A stretch of 64,000 nucleotides of DNA, from positions 62,001 to 126,000 of the forward strand of contig NZ_FRCQ01000019.1 in assembly GCF_900142965.1 (NCBI RefSeq). Direction: 5' to 3'. Made by a program: the position numbers and the translations under genes. The notes below the pieces were generated by a model. It had not been told where the DNA came from and searched no databases. It saw only the letters and a list, made by a program, of their open reading frames with translations. This DNA is from Rhizobacter sp. OV335 (GTDB taxonomy: Bacteria > Pseudomonadota > Gammaproteobacteria > Burkholderiales > Burkholderiaceae_C). Shown here piece after piece: positions 18,943 to 27,106 of this stretch. Numbering within the stretch: position 1 is the stretch's first letter; each line of letters begins with the position of its first letter.

Positions 18943-19497
18943 TCAGCGTGTTCTGGGCGCCATGAAGCTGCGTGTAAAGGCAAAAGCCTCGGCCTGCTTA
19001 CGGACGGCCGCGCCAATGTCATGGCAGTGCTGGACGACGTAGACCTGGGCCGGGATGTTGAACAGCCGATAGAGTTGGTCGCCGGTCTTGCCGAGGTCCG
19101 TCGGCTTCATCGGATGAAACCTTGCGGGCCCTTTGAGCAGGAAGGCGCCCGTGTGGCGGCGACCTTCAATCATCAAGTTCGCTGACAGGACATCGCTCTC
19201 TTCGCCGCCCCAATCGCTTGGCACCGAGTGCTCGCTCAGTAGGCGACAAAGCAATTCCTTGACCGCTTGCTCTGGCACGTCGCGCATGCGCTTGAACTCG
19301 GCGTCGGTCGGAAACCACTTCTCGTCCATACCGGCAAACTGCGCAATCGCTTCCGGACGCAGCTCCAGGGTGTCAAGGAATGGCGAGGCCAGCATGCTGC
19401 TTCCGGCCACGAGATCGCCGACCACGAGCACGCGGTCACGGCTCAAGTAAAACGCCGCCAGCCGCGCTTGGGTTGCCGGCGCTGACGAGACGGTCAT
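18943..19497 (-). CDS. Uncharacterised protein, possible PD-(D/E)XK-type nuclease
   Basis: This 184-residue cytosolic protein has no close functional label that I know. Its C-terminal half contains DWGGEESDVLSANLMIEGRR, then GAFLLKGPARFHPM and a GKTGDQLYRLFNIPAQVYVV segment. The order Glu/Asp, then a strand ending in Lys, then a helix, resembles restriction-endonuclease-like folds found near toxin-antitoxin genes, but the catalytic set cannot be proved by eye. It lies 3 bases after a truncated antitoxin remnant and downstream of higBA on the same strand, so it may be part of a small mobile defence cassette. Confidence 0.45.
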   Translation of the reverse strand: MTVSSAPATQARLAAFYLSRDRVLVVGDLVAGSSMLASPFLDTLELRPEAIAQFAGMDEKWFPTDAEFKRMRDVPEQAVKELLCRLLSEHSVPSDWGGEESDVLSANLMIEGRRHTGAFLLKGPARFHPMKPTDLGKTGDQLYRLFNIPAQVYVVQHCHDIGAAVRKQAEAFAFTRSFMAPRTR

Positions 19498-19500
19498 GTG

Positions 19501-19602
19501 TCAGCTGCGGGACCTTCGAACAGAGACCTGCACGCGGTCCAACACGCCTTCCTCCTTGAGAAAGGCGTCGAGCGTTGTTCCGTGATGGCGCTTCTTTGTC
19601 AT
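19501..19602 (-). pseudogene. Truncated N-terminus of an HTH antitoxin-like gene
   Basis: A 33-codon frame starts with ATG at 19602 and reads MTKKRHHGTTLDAFLKEEGV followed by LDRVQVSVRRSRS and TGA. Many XRE-type antitoxins partnered with HigB/Gp49 toxins begin with a similar stretch (G-S/T-x-h-D-x-FLKEEGI) before their DNA-binding domain. Here the helix-turn-helix is missing and the frame stops just before the next gene. It is either a remnant or a tiny gene in its own right; the similarity is from memory of the family, not from a search. Confidence 0.4.
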
Positions 19603-19633
19603 GTTGTTTGGTCTCCCCGTTGTGCCGAACCTG

Positions 19634-19957
19634 CTATACCGGCTGCGCGTGGTCGTCGGCGCGCCGCTTCTGCCGCGCCGTCAGCGTTGGCAAGCTCTTG
19701 ATGGTTGCTCCGGTTTTCTCTTCGGCGACCCGCAGGTCGTAGGTGGCTTGCAGGTTCAGCCAGAACTGTGGGCTGGTGCCGAAGAAATGGCCAAGACGCA
19801 GCGCCGTGTCGCCGGTGATGTTCCGCTGGCCGCTCACGATCTGGCTGATGCGGTTGCCCGGCACCTGCAGTCGGCGGCCCAGCTCGGCCGCGCTGATGTC
19901 CAGCGCTTCGAGCTGTTCGGCGAGATGTTCGCCCGGGTGAATTGCTGTGCGTCCCAT
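19634..19957 (-). CDS. higA: HigA-family antitoxin
   Basis: This 107-residue protein starts with IHPGEHLAEQLEALDISAAE and has an XRE helix-turn-helix (ELGRRLQVPGNRISQIVSGQ) followed by TGDTALRLGHFFGTSPQFWL, the signature of HigA/VapI antitoxins. It should bind HigB and repress its own promoter. It lies 11 bases downstream of the toxin gene, the usual toxin-first order of higBA, with AGAGAGG before the ATG. The C-terminal 20 residues are basic and unstructured. Confidence 0.9.
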   Translation of the reverse strand: MGRTAIHPGEHLAEQLEALDISAAELGRRLQVPGNRISQIVSGQRNITGDTALRLGHFFGTSPQFWLNLQATYDLRVAEEKTGATIKSLPTLTARQKRRADDHAQPV

Positions 19958-19968
19958 ACTGCACCTCT

Positions 19969-20250
19969 CTAGTGGTAGTCCACGATCTCAACATTGCTGG
20001 GGCCCCGTGCCCCCTTTTTCCACTCAAAACAAATCCGCCACTGGTCGTTGATCCTCACGCTGTACTGCCCCTTGCGGTCACCTTTCAGCGCTTCCAGCCG
20101 GTTGCCCGGCAGGTCGAGGTCCAGCACGGAAGTGGCCGCGTCCAGCTGGTCGAGCCGTAGCGCCGCCTTGCGATCGAAGCCGCTGAAGGCCTTGACCCGA
20201 TTGCCTTCGGCGAAGGTCCGCGTGCGTTTGTCCCGGTAGCTGACGATCAT
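19969..20250 (-). CDS. higB: HigB-type mRNA interferase toxin
   Basis: This 93-residue protein has the RelE/ParE fold of HigB: SYRDKRTRTFAEGNRVKAF at the start, the LPGNRLEALKGDRKGQYSVR segment and the closing INDQWRICFEW strand. Family members cut mRNA on the ribosome. It is the first gene of a higBA pair. A palindromic sequence lies immediately upstream and could be the operator for HigA or the HigBA complex. Confidence 0.9.
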   Translation of the reverse strand: MIVSYRDKRTRTFAEGNRVKAFSGFDRKAALRLDQLDAATSVLDLDLPGNRLEALKGDRKGQYSVRINDQWRICFEWKKGARGPSNVEIVDYH

Positions 20251-20265
20251 CGTCCATCACCCTAC

Positions 20266-20296
20266 GCAATCATATGCGATACGTCAAGCGTATTGC
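20266..20296. promoter_or_regulatory. Candidate operator of higBA
   Basis: Nested inverted repeats lie 16 bases before the higB start. An inner ATACG-TCAAG-CGTAT palindrome (20279-20293) is bracketed by outer arms GCAAT (20266-20270) and ATTGC (20292-20296). Position and symmetry fit autoregulation by HigA; no binding evidence exists. Confidence 0.45.
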
Positions 20297-20363
20297 TACC
20301 CAGGACAGACACGGAACAGCCTGCAGAAGCGATGCAGATCCTTGTCCTCTCACCCCGCTCGCA

Positions 20364-23300
20364 TCAGGCCGTCAACCCCAGCGAGTACCCCACCGGCATC
20401 CGTGCTTCGATCCCCGGGAACCACACCTGTCCGACCGCCGGCAGCTTCACCTGCCGGCCCAGCGCGGCGCTGCCGGTGAACACGTCGAAGTGCGCGCCGA
20501 AGATCGCGCCGCCGGTGTCGTTGACGGTGAACCAGCCGTCGTGCACGAAGCTGCCGCCGTGGCCGTCGGGCAGCTTCAGCCCATCGAATTCCTTGATGTA
20601 GACCTGCGTGTGCGCCGGCACCAGGCCGCCGCGGCCTTTCCAGCGCGGGTCCGAGTTGGCCTTCAGCCCCAGGTCGGCGGCCAGCGTGCGGAACGGCGTG
20701 TACGCCACCTTGCGCTGCGTGCCGTAGCCCACGCCGCGCTTGGCCGCGGGCACCTCGTGGAAGGTCATCGCGCGCACCACGCGGCCACCCTCGACCGAGA
20801 TGCCCGAGTAGCGCGTCGGCACCGGCGGCCGGCCCTGCGCTGCAAGCCCGGCATTGCGCCGCGCGTAGGCCCGTTCGTGGTACGCCAGCACGGCCGCATA
20901 GCGCTCGTGCGGCACCGGTGCCGACTGGCCGGTCACGTTGACCAGCCGGCCATCGCCGAGCCGCGCCGTGCCTTCGAGCGACAGCTTCGCGAAGAAGGCC
21001 GGGCTGCCTTCGGCGATCGCGCTGCCGTCGGCGCCGAGGATCGGAATGCGGATGTCCTGCGTCGGTTCGTCGGCCTGGTCGACGACGTGGTACGTGGTCA
21101 GCCTGAAGCTGCGAAAGGCCGATGGATCGGTGGGCGGTTGCGGCCTGGTACCGGATGCCGGCGGTGTGGCGACATTCACGGACCCGTGCTCGCGCAGCGA
21201 CAGCAGGTAGCGCGTCGGGTTCAGCAGCGAGGCCGGTGCGTTCTTCTCGTCGCGCCACCAGCGGGCCGTGTTCGTGCTGCCCTTCACGTAGGTCTCGAAG
21301 TGCAGCATCGCGGTGTCGCTGACGACGCCGATCGGCTGGCCGGCTGTCACGCGGTCGCCGACCGCCAGGCCGTTGCGCTTCAGCGAGTCCTTCGTCAGCT
21401 CGCCGTAGTTGACGACGATGCCCGAGCCCTCGTGCTCGACCAGCAGCCGGTAGGTCGACTGGCCCGAGGCGGCCTTGTAGAAGAACGCGAACGACACGAT
21501 GGTGCCGCTCTCGCAGGCCACCACCGCATCGCCCACCTTCGCGAACAGGTCCACGCCGACGTGGCGGCGCCGCGTGGCCACGCCGTTGCGCTTGCCCTTG
21601 CGCTCGGCGAGGAACATGCGGCCGGCGCGGCCTTCGATGCCGTTCGGCTCGCGGAACTTGTACGAGATCACGCGCGCCTGCGGATGCGCAGTGCGCAGCG
21701 GCCAGTGGCTGCCCGCCGGCGCCAGCGGCGCGAACGGCACCGGCCGCCCGTCGGGCACCGGCAGCGGGGCCTTGTCGCCGAGGGCCTGGTCGAGCGCGTC
21801 GAGCGTTTCCAGCTCGGGCTCGGCTTCGTAGCTGTCTTCGTGGTCGGCCTCGGCGGCTTCTTCCTCGTTGTCCTCGAAGGACTCGCCTTCGTCGTCAGGG
21901 CTTTCGTCGTCGGGCCCCTCGTTGTCGGCGTCCTCGTAAGCCGGCTCCTCGTGGTCAGGCTCTTCGCCGTCGGCAGCCTCGTCGTCCCCGGCCGCTTCGA
22001 GTACTGCCGCGAGCTCCTCCATCTCGTCGTCGCCGGCCTCGTCCTGGTGGTCGATCTCTTCCAGCGCATCGGGGTCCTCGCCGTCCATCGGCAGCCAGTC
22101 GTCCAGCTCCTGCTCGCCGCCGTTCGACAAGCCCTTCAGCAGCGCCGGCAATTGCAGGCCCGGCACCTGGTGGTGCTGGCCCTTCGCCATCTGCGTCACG
22201 TGCAGGTTGCCGCCGCGTGCGCGGAAGAAGGCGTCGCCACGGCCGTGCGTCCGCGAGCCCGCGAGGTAGAAGAAGTGCGCCTGCAGCCCGGGCCGGTCGG
22301 CGAGCCAGCGTTTCCAGTCCGCCGGATCGCCGTCATAGGTCGAGTCGAAGGCCCACACCTGCGCCAGGTGAGCGAGCGCGCCCTGGTTCATCTGCGCATC
22401 GGCGTGCAGCGCGCGCAGCGGCTCCAGGAAGTCATAGGCGCGCGAATGCCCCGAGACCACCAGGCGCTGCAGCGACGGCGCCTGCCCGAGGCCTTGCACG
22501 CGCGCCACGTCGGCCAGCACCTCGGCGATCAGCGCGTTCAGCCGTGCCGGCTGCGCGAGGGCGCTCCAGCGCGGATGCTTCTGTCCGGCCGCCGTCACGC
22601 CGCCCGGCGCGTTCCAGTTCATCGCCGGCACCACGAGCACCATCGGCAGGGCCGAGTCATCGACCAGTGCACCGAGGCGGAACGGCGCCGCGGTGATGAA
22701 GCCGCCCGGCGGCTTCGGCGGCAGCGAGGCGCCGACAAGCAGGCCATGCACATGGAACAGCACGTCGACGCTCGACTGCCCGAGGGCGGCCTTCGGCACG
22801 AAGACCGCGACCGGTTCGGGGTACGCGGCGGACTTCAGCAGCCAGACCTGTCCACCGAGGTGCGGTACCGGCGCGGCGCTGACGGCGGGCGCTGCCGGAG
22901 TTGCGGATGACGCCTTCGCAGCCGCGGCCGACGGCATCGCATCCGCCAGCGCCGTGCGCGTCGCGGCATCGAGCACCGCGCCGAAGCCCAGGTGCCGCTC
23001 GGCGCGGAACGCCGCCAGCGCCTGGTCCAGCTTCGCGTCGCGCGTGCCGTACGCGGCGAACATCGACGCCTGCGCCAGTTGTTCGAGCGCCCGCTGCACC
23101 AGCGCGACGTCGGTCGAGCTGCCCGGCTCCGAACTGCCGCCGAGCCGGTGCTTGTCGCGAAAGCGCGCGAGCGCGGCGCGCGTCGCCGGGCCGGCATCGC
23201 CGTCGTCGGACAGGCGCTCGCCCTCGGCCGCGTTCAGCACGCGCTGCGCGAAGCGGACCCAGGCCTTGGTCTGGCCGCCGGCCGACAGCGTGGTGGTGGC

Positions 23301-24293
23301 GGTGGGGATGCGGGAGGGCGCCGCTGGCGCGGCCGACGACGTGCCTTCGAAGCGCGCCTTCAACCCCGGCGGGTTGTATTCCCAGTGCCACGGCTCGCGC
23401 CGGTACGGGTACCAGCCGAAGCCCTTGCCGCGCAGCATCATCCACTTGTAGACCGGCGAGCGGTACATGCGAATCAGCTTGGCCATCTTCTCGGCGGTGC
23501 GGGTCTGGCTCTTGCCCGAGACGTCGAGGCCGCGCACCGACATCTGCAGGTCGATGGCCAGGCCGTACATGTGCGCGGAATGGCCCTTGGCCACCGCCTT
23601 CGCGTTCGGCTGCGACGCGCTCAGCGACGCCTGGTGGCCGGCCGATCGCCATGACGACACGATGTCCAGCGCCACGCCTTCCTGCAGTGCCGCCTCGCGC
23701 ATGCGCACGAAGGCCTCGCTGGCCTCGGTGTAGAGCTGTGCGCCTTGCTGGCCCGGCACCGCCACCGGCCGGTGCGCGCGGAACGCGATCTTCGTGTCGC
23801 CGAGGTTCACGCGCCGCTCCGGCGTCACGCGCGCCATGTCGACGAACAGGCGCTCCGACAAGGCCCAGTGCGCCTTCACGGCGGCCGTGGCCGAGCCGCC
23901 GGGCGGCACGTTGTCCGGAAACTCCACGTCCTTCCAGTCGACCTCCTTCAGGTACTTGCGCTGCAGCGCCGCGTCCGGCAGGCGCTCCAGCGCCGAGCGC
24001 TGCAGGTCGAGCACCCAGGCGCGGTCGCCGGCCGACAGCGGGGCGTCGACCACCGGCGTGTCGTCGACCTCGGGTTCCGCGGCTTCGTCGTCGAAGCCGT
24101 GCTCGAGTTCGTGGCAGCCGCAGGCTTCGCACTCGGACTGCGCGTCGTCCTCATGGTCGACGAGGGCAAGCCGCACGTACGGGCTCTCGAACAGCAGCGC
24201 ACCGAGCCCGGCGCCGCGGGCCGGCGGCGCGTCGGAAGCAACTTCATGGTCCTGCGCCAGGTAGGCCGACAGGAAGGGGGAATCCGGCTTCAT
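20364..24293 (-). CDS. Giant multi-domain peptidoglycan hydrolase, probable effector
   Basis: The 1309-residue protein has no signal peptide. Domains in order: (1) an acidic N-terminus; (2) a VanY-type D,D-carboxypeptidase at about 130-310, with SAHMYGLAID (zinc His 241, Asp 248) and PWHWEY (His 303); (3) peptidoglycan-binding-like helices to about 470; (4) an alpha/beta hydrolase region with the nucleophile elbow SGHSRA; (5) a very acidic Asp/Glu repeat stretch; (6) an M23-like domain with HVGVD (His 911, Asp 915) and LHFE (His 998), where the usual first His of HLH is Met; (7) a 3D domain near the end (VNDTGGAIFGAHFDVF). Combining several wall-cutting folds in one leaderless protein suggests export by an injection system. 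It is the last of five leftward genes, 18 bases after its neighbour. Confidence 0.8.
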   Translation of the reverse strand: MKPDSPFLSAYLAQDHEVASDAPPARGAGLGALLFESPYVRLALVDHEDDAQSECEACGCHELEHGFDDEAAEPEVDDTPVVDAPLSAGDRAWVLDLQRSALERLPDAALQRKYLKEVDWKDVEFPDNVPPGGSATAAVKAHWALSERLFVDMARVTPERRVNLGDTKIAFRAHRPVAVPGQQGAQLYTEASEAFVRMREAALQEGVALDIVSSWRSAGHQASLSASQPNAKAVAKGHSAHMYGLAIDLQMSVRGLDVSGKSQTRTAEKMAKLIRMYRSPVYKWMMLRGKGFGWYPYRREPWHWEYNPPGLKARFEGTSSAAPAAPSRIPTATTTLSAGGQTKAWVRFAQRVLNAAEGERLSDDGDAGPATRAALARFRDKHRLGGSSEPGSSTDVALVQRALEQLAQASMFAAYGTRDAKLDQALAAFRAERHLGFGAVLDAATRTALADAMPSAAAAKASSATPAAPAVSAAPVPHLGGQVWLLKSAAYPEPVAVFVPKAALGQSSVDVLFHVHGLLVGASLPPKPPGGFITAAPFRLGALVDDSALPMVLVVPAMNWNAPGGVTAAGQKHPRWSALAQPARLNALIAEVLADVARVQGLGQAPSLQRLVVSGHSRAYDFLEPLRALHADAQMNQGALAHLAQVWAFDSTYDGDPADWKRWLADRPGLQAHFFYLAGSRTHGRGDAFFRARGGNLHVTQMAKGQHHQVPGLQLPALLKGLSNGGEQELDDWLPMDGEDPDALEEIDHQDEAGDDEMEELAAVLEAAGDDEAADGEEPDHEEPAYEDADNEGPDDESPDDEGESFEDNEEEAAEADHEDSYEAEPELETLDALDQALGDKAPLPVPDGRPVPFAPLAPAGSHWPLRTAHPQARVISYKFREPNGIEGRAGRMFLAERKGKRNGVATRRRHVGVDLFAKVGDAVVACESGTIVSFAFFYKAASGQSTYRLLVEHEGSGIVVNYGELTKDSLKRNGLAVGDRVTAGQPIGVVSDTAMLHFETYVKGSTNTARWWRDEKNAPASLLNPTRYLLSLREHGSVNVATPPASGTRPQPPTDPSAFRSFRLTTYHVVDQADEPTQDIRIPILGADGSAIAEGSPAFFAKLSLEGTARLGDGRLVNVTGQSAPVPHERYAAVLAYHERAYARRNAGLAAQGRPPVPTRYSGISVEGGRVVRAMTFHEVPAAKRGVGYGTQRKVAYTPFRTLAADLGLKANSDPRWKGRGGLVPAHTQVYIKEFDGLKLPDGHGGSFVHDGWFTVNDTGGAIFGAHFDVFTGSAALGRQVKLPAVGQVWFPGIEARMPVGYSLGLTA

Positions 24294-24311
24294 GGCATCA
24301 ACCTCCGGCGT

Positions 24312-25433
24312 TCAGTTGGGCGCGACCTTGCGGGCCTTGACGTCACGGCCAGTGATCGCTGTCCAGTGCGTGATGATGGTCCGCATCGCCGACTCGGGGC
24401 TGGCCTGCAGCGTCGTGTCCGGCGTGAACAGCGCGCGCACCTTGTCGGAGGTGTCGTAGTCGTTGCTCTCGATCTGCGTCAGGATCCGCGAGATCGCATC
24501 GGCGATGTCGAAGAAGTGTTTCGACAGCCCGTGCGCCGGCAGCCCGACGCGCTCGGCCACCTTGAACAGCCGCTGCTCGGTGCCATTGGCCTGCGCCCGC
24601 AGCGACGCGATGATCGGCGCGCTGGCGCCGTCGTTCTTGTACTCGAGCGTCAGGTGGAACCACGCCATCGCGGTGACCGCCGAGAACTCCTCGCGCGACA
24701 GGTTGCCGTCCTGGCGGCGCGACAGCAGCATGTTCTTCAGCTTGCTGGCCAGCGTGACGATCTTGGCCGGGTCGGTCGGGTTGCTGCTGGCGCTCGCGGT
24801 GACGTAGGTCATGCCGACCCAGACCTCGCGCAGGAACTCCTCGAAGGTCGGCACGAACTCGGCGTTCGCCGCCTCGGCGCGCACATAGGGCTGCGGCTTG
24901 CCGTCGTCCATGCCGTGGTTCAGCTCCATGCCGAACATGCGCTGGTACGGGTTGCGGCGGTTCGCGCGCAGGTCGCTGCGGATGTGGCTGACCAGCGAGG
25001 TGACGAAGAACGGTGCGCCGTCCTTGAAGAACAGCTCCTCGGTGTTGCGCAGCCAGGCCTGCGAGTCGGCATCGGGCACGCCGAGCTTCTCGCCGTGCAC
25101 GAACTCGTGGACCACGCGCTTGAACACCTCGTAGAGGCGCGTGTTCTCGATCATGTAGGCGTAGATCAGGTGGTCCCAGCGGAACGAGCGGGGGAATGCG
25201 GTGCCGTCGGCGCTGAAGAACAGGATGTCGCTCAGGACGGTCGACAGCGGCGCGCCCTCGGTGCTGGGTGGCAGCGAGGCGCTGAGCGCGCTGCGGCGAT
25301 CGGGGTCGCCGAGCGCCTTGGTCTGGAGGTCGAAGCGCTGGCGCCAGGTTTCTTCCAGCAGCCAGGCGAGCTCGGTCGGGTGCGCCTTGAACAGGGTGTC
25401 GGGCGAGACGAGGGTGGCGAAGTGTCTGAACAT
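24312..25433 (-). CDS. Uncharacterised protein of the effector-like cluster
   Basis: The 373-residue protein begins MFRHFATLVSPDTLFKAHPT after a GGAGA ribosome site. It is predicted soluble and mostly helical, with no signal peptide, no membrane span and no motif I recognise. Notable conserved-looking stretches are RWDHLIYAYMIENTRLYEVF and YVTASASSNPTDPAKIVTLA. It sits between a large wall hydrolase and a small Gln/Pro-rich protein on the same strand and may be their chaperone or adaptor, but nothing in the sequence proves it. Confidence 0.65.
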   Translation of the reverse strand: MFRHFATLVSPDTLFKAHPTELAWLLEETWRQRFDLQTKALGDPDRRSALSASLPPSTEGAPLSTVLSDILFFSADGTAFPRSFRWDHLIYAYMIENTRLYEVFKRVVHEFVHGEKLGVPDADSQAWLRNTEELFFKDGAPFFVTSLVSHIRSDLRANRRNPYQRMFGMELNHGMDDGKPQPYVRAEAANAEFVPTFEEFLREVWVGMTYVTASASSNPTDPAKIVTLASKLKNMLLSRRQDGNLSREEFSAVTAMAWFHLTLEYKNDGASAPIIASLRAQANGTEQRLFKVAERVGLPAHGLSKHFFDIADAISRILTQIESNDYDTSDKVRALFTPDTTLQASPESAMRTIITHWTAITGRDVKARKVAPN

Positions 25434-25465
25434 GACAAGGTCTCCGTGGGTCAAGGGGGAGCGGC

Positions 25466-25777
25466 TCAGGGCAGGTTGCGCAAGCCGGCCGGGTCGGCGA
25501 GCGTGGACAGCTGGGCCGACAGCGTCTGGAAGCGCAGCGCCACGTCGAGTGCCGGACCGATCAACCCGGTGGGGGTCGGGATCTGCTGGTTGGCGCGGGT
25601 CAGCACGGTCAACAGCAATTGGGTGAGCTGGTCGGTGGACGGGTTGTGCCCGCCCCACTGCTGCGTCTGTTGTGCCGTCTGCTCGGCGGGCGTGTCAGCC
25701 CGCGCCTCGGGGGCGGTTTCGGCGACGGGGGCGGTGCGGCGCGTGCCGCGGGCGGGAGAGGGCAGGGCCTTGGCCAT
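25466..25777 (-). CDS. Small Ala/Gln-rich hypothetical protein
   Basis: This 103-residue protein has a disordered first half rich in Ala, Thr and Gln and a helical second half (LTQLLLTVLTRANQQIPTPT, then LDVALRFQTLSAQLSTLADP). AGGAG precedes the ATG. No family is recognised. Its size and location between two larger cluster members fit a small accessory or adaptor protein. Confidence 0.55.
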   Translation of the reverse strand: MAKALPSPARGTRRTAPVAETAPEARADTPAEQTAQQTQQWGGHNPSTDQLTQLLLTVLTRANQQIPTPTGLIGPALDVALRFQTLSAQLSTLADPAGLRNLP

Positions 25778-25831
25778 GGGAATGCTCCTGTGGGTGCGTG
25801 GTGGTGGTGAGGGGAAGGTGGAAGGGATCGG

Positions 25832-27106
25832 TCAGGCGGCCTGCAACGCGCCGCCCATTCGCAGCATCGATTGCTGCTGTTGTTCGAGGATGCGTTTCGC
25901 CTCCTGCGGCTGGCCGCCGCAGCGTGCGAGTTGCAGGCCGGTCAGCCCGAGCGTGCGCAGCGGCTCGGTCCACAGCCAGTGGGCCGAGCTGAACAGCGCC
26001 GGGCCGAGCGTCGACTGCAGCTCGTCGAGCGCCGCCGGGCTGACGCGCTGCGGGTGCAGCAGCTCGCGCAGCGAGCGGCCGCGGAAGCAGCGCATCGGCG
26101 TCTCGACCAGCAGCCGCGCCAGCTCGGGCAGCAGCGGCTGCGAATCGGTGATCAGCGCGCGCGTGCCGCTGTCGACCCGCTCCAGCGGGTGCAGCCCGGT
26201 CCACGCGAGCTCCAGGTCGTCCCACGGGCCGGCGCCGTAGCAGTGGCGGCACAGCGCCGCACCGAGCTGCACCCGCAGGTAGCTGACCGGATGCGGGTCG
26301 CCGGGCGAGAAGCGGAACACCAGGCTCGGCTCGCCGGACAGCACGTCGTGCAGTGCGGCCACGCTCGCGAAGCCGGTGTGGCCGAACGCGAACGCATCGG
26401 CCGCGATCTCGCTGGCCCAGCTCGCCCACACGTCGGCCAGCTCACCCCGCGAGCCGGCCTGCACCAACCCGTGCTGCAGCAGCGTGCGCAGCTCGTCGTT
26501 CCAGCCGGTGATGTGCGCCGCCTGGTGGCCGGCCTCGTGGATCAGCGCGGTCGGCCGCAGCAGGTTGTGGCGGGTGATCTTGATGGTCGCGACCGGGCAC
26601 ACCGCGCCGCCGTCCCACAGCCGCAGGCCGGCTTTCATGATCGCGGCACCGGCGCCGCTGTCGAGGTAGGTCAGCACCACCGGCGTCGGGTGGCCGAGTT
26701 CGTCGAGTACCTGCGACATGCTGCGGTAGGCCAGGCTGTCGCAGGCGCGCAGCATCGCGGCCACCTGCGGGTTGGTGCGGGTGTTGATCGCGTCGGCAAA
26801 GAAATCCAGCGTGGTCTCGGTGCGCAGGTACTGGCGCCGAAAGGCCAGCAGCAGGCGGCGCACCTGCGCCTGCGCGGCCAGGCTGCGCGCCGCCTGGGCG
26901 TGCGCCAGCAGCACCTGCGCATCGGCGGCCAGCGCGTCGACCTTGGACTGCAGGTGGCGGCGCAGCGCGAGCCCGAGGTACTGCTCGAGCCGGCCCCAGG
27001 CCACGTCGCCGGCCAGGTTGTCCAGCGCCAGCCGCGACGCGGCCAGCACCCAGTGAGCGATCTGACGCTGGGTCTGCAGCGCGGCAGCGGCTTGCAGGTC
27101 AGCCAC
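25832..27106 (-). CDS. HEAGH zinc-metalloprotein, uncharacterised
   Basis: This 424-residue soluble helical protein contains TALIHEAGHQAAHITGW with HEAGH at residues 190-194. A downstream EIAADAFAF helix (Glu 233, Asp 237) could supply the third ligand, as in gluzincin-like peptidases. No signal peptide or membrane span is visible. Its ATG overlaps the end of the previous gene by 8 bases, so the two are co-translated. The protease activity is inferred from the motif; the substrate is unknown. Confidence 0.65.
   Translation of the reverse strand: MADLQAAAALQTQRQIAHWVLAASRLALDNLAGDVAWGRLEQYLGLALRRHLQSKVDALAADAQVLLAHAQAARSLAAQAQVRRLLLAFRRQYLRTETTLDFFADAINTRTNPQVAAMLRACDSLAYRSMSQVLDELGHPTPVVLTYLDSGAGAAIMKAGLRLWDGGAVCPVATIKITRHNLLRPTALIHEAGHQAAHITGWNDELRTLLQHGLVQAGSRGELADVWASWASEIAADAFAFGHTGFASVAALHDVLSGEPSLVFRFSPGDPHPVSYLRVQLGAALCRHCYGAGPWDDLELAWTGLHPLERVDSGTRALITDSQPLLPELARLLVETPMRCFRGRSLRELLHPQRVSPAALDELQSTLGPALFSSAHWLWTEPLRTLGLTGLQLARCGGQPQEAKRILEQQQQSMLRMGGALQAA

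Noticed and set aside
20274..22910. An 878-codon plus-strand frame opposite the giant hydrolase
   Set aside because: Composition is typical of an antisense shadow; the minus strand shows clear enzyme motifs.
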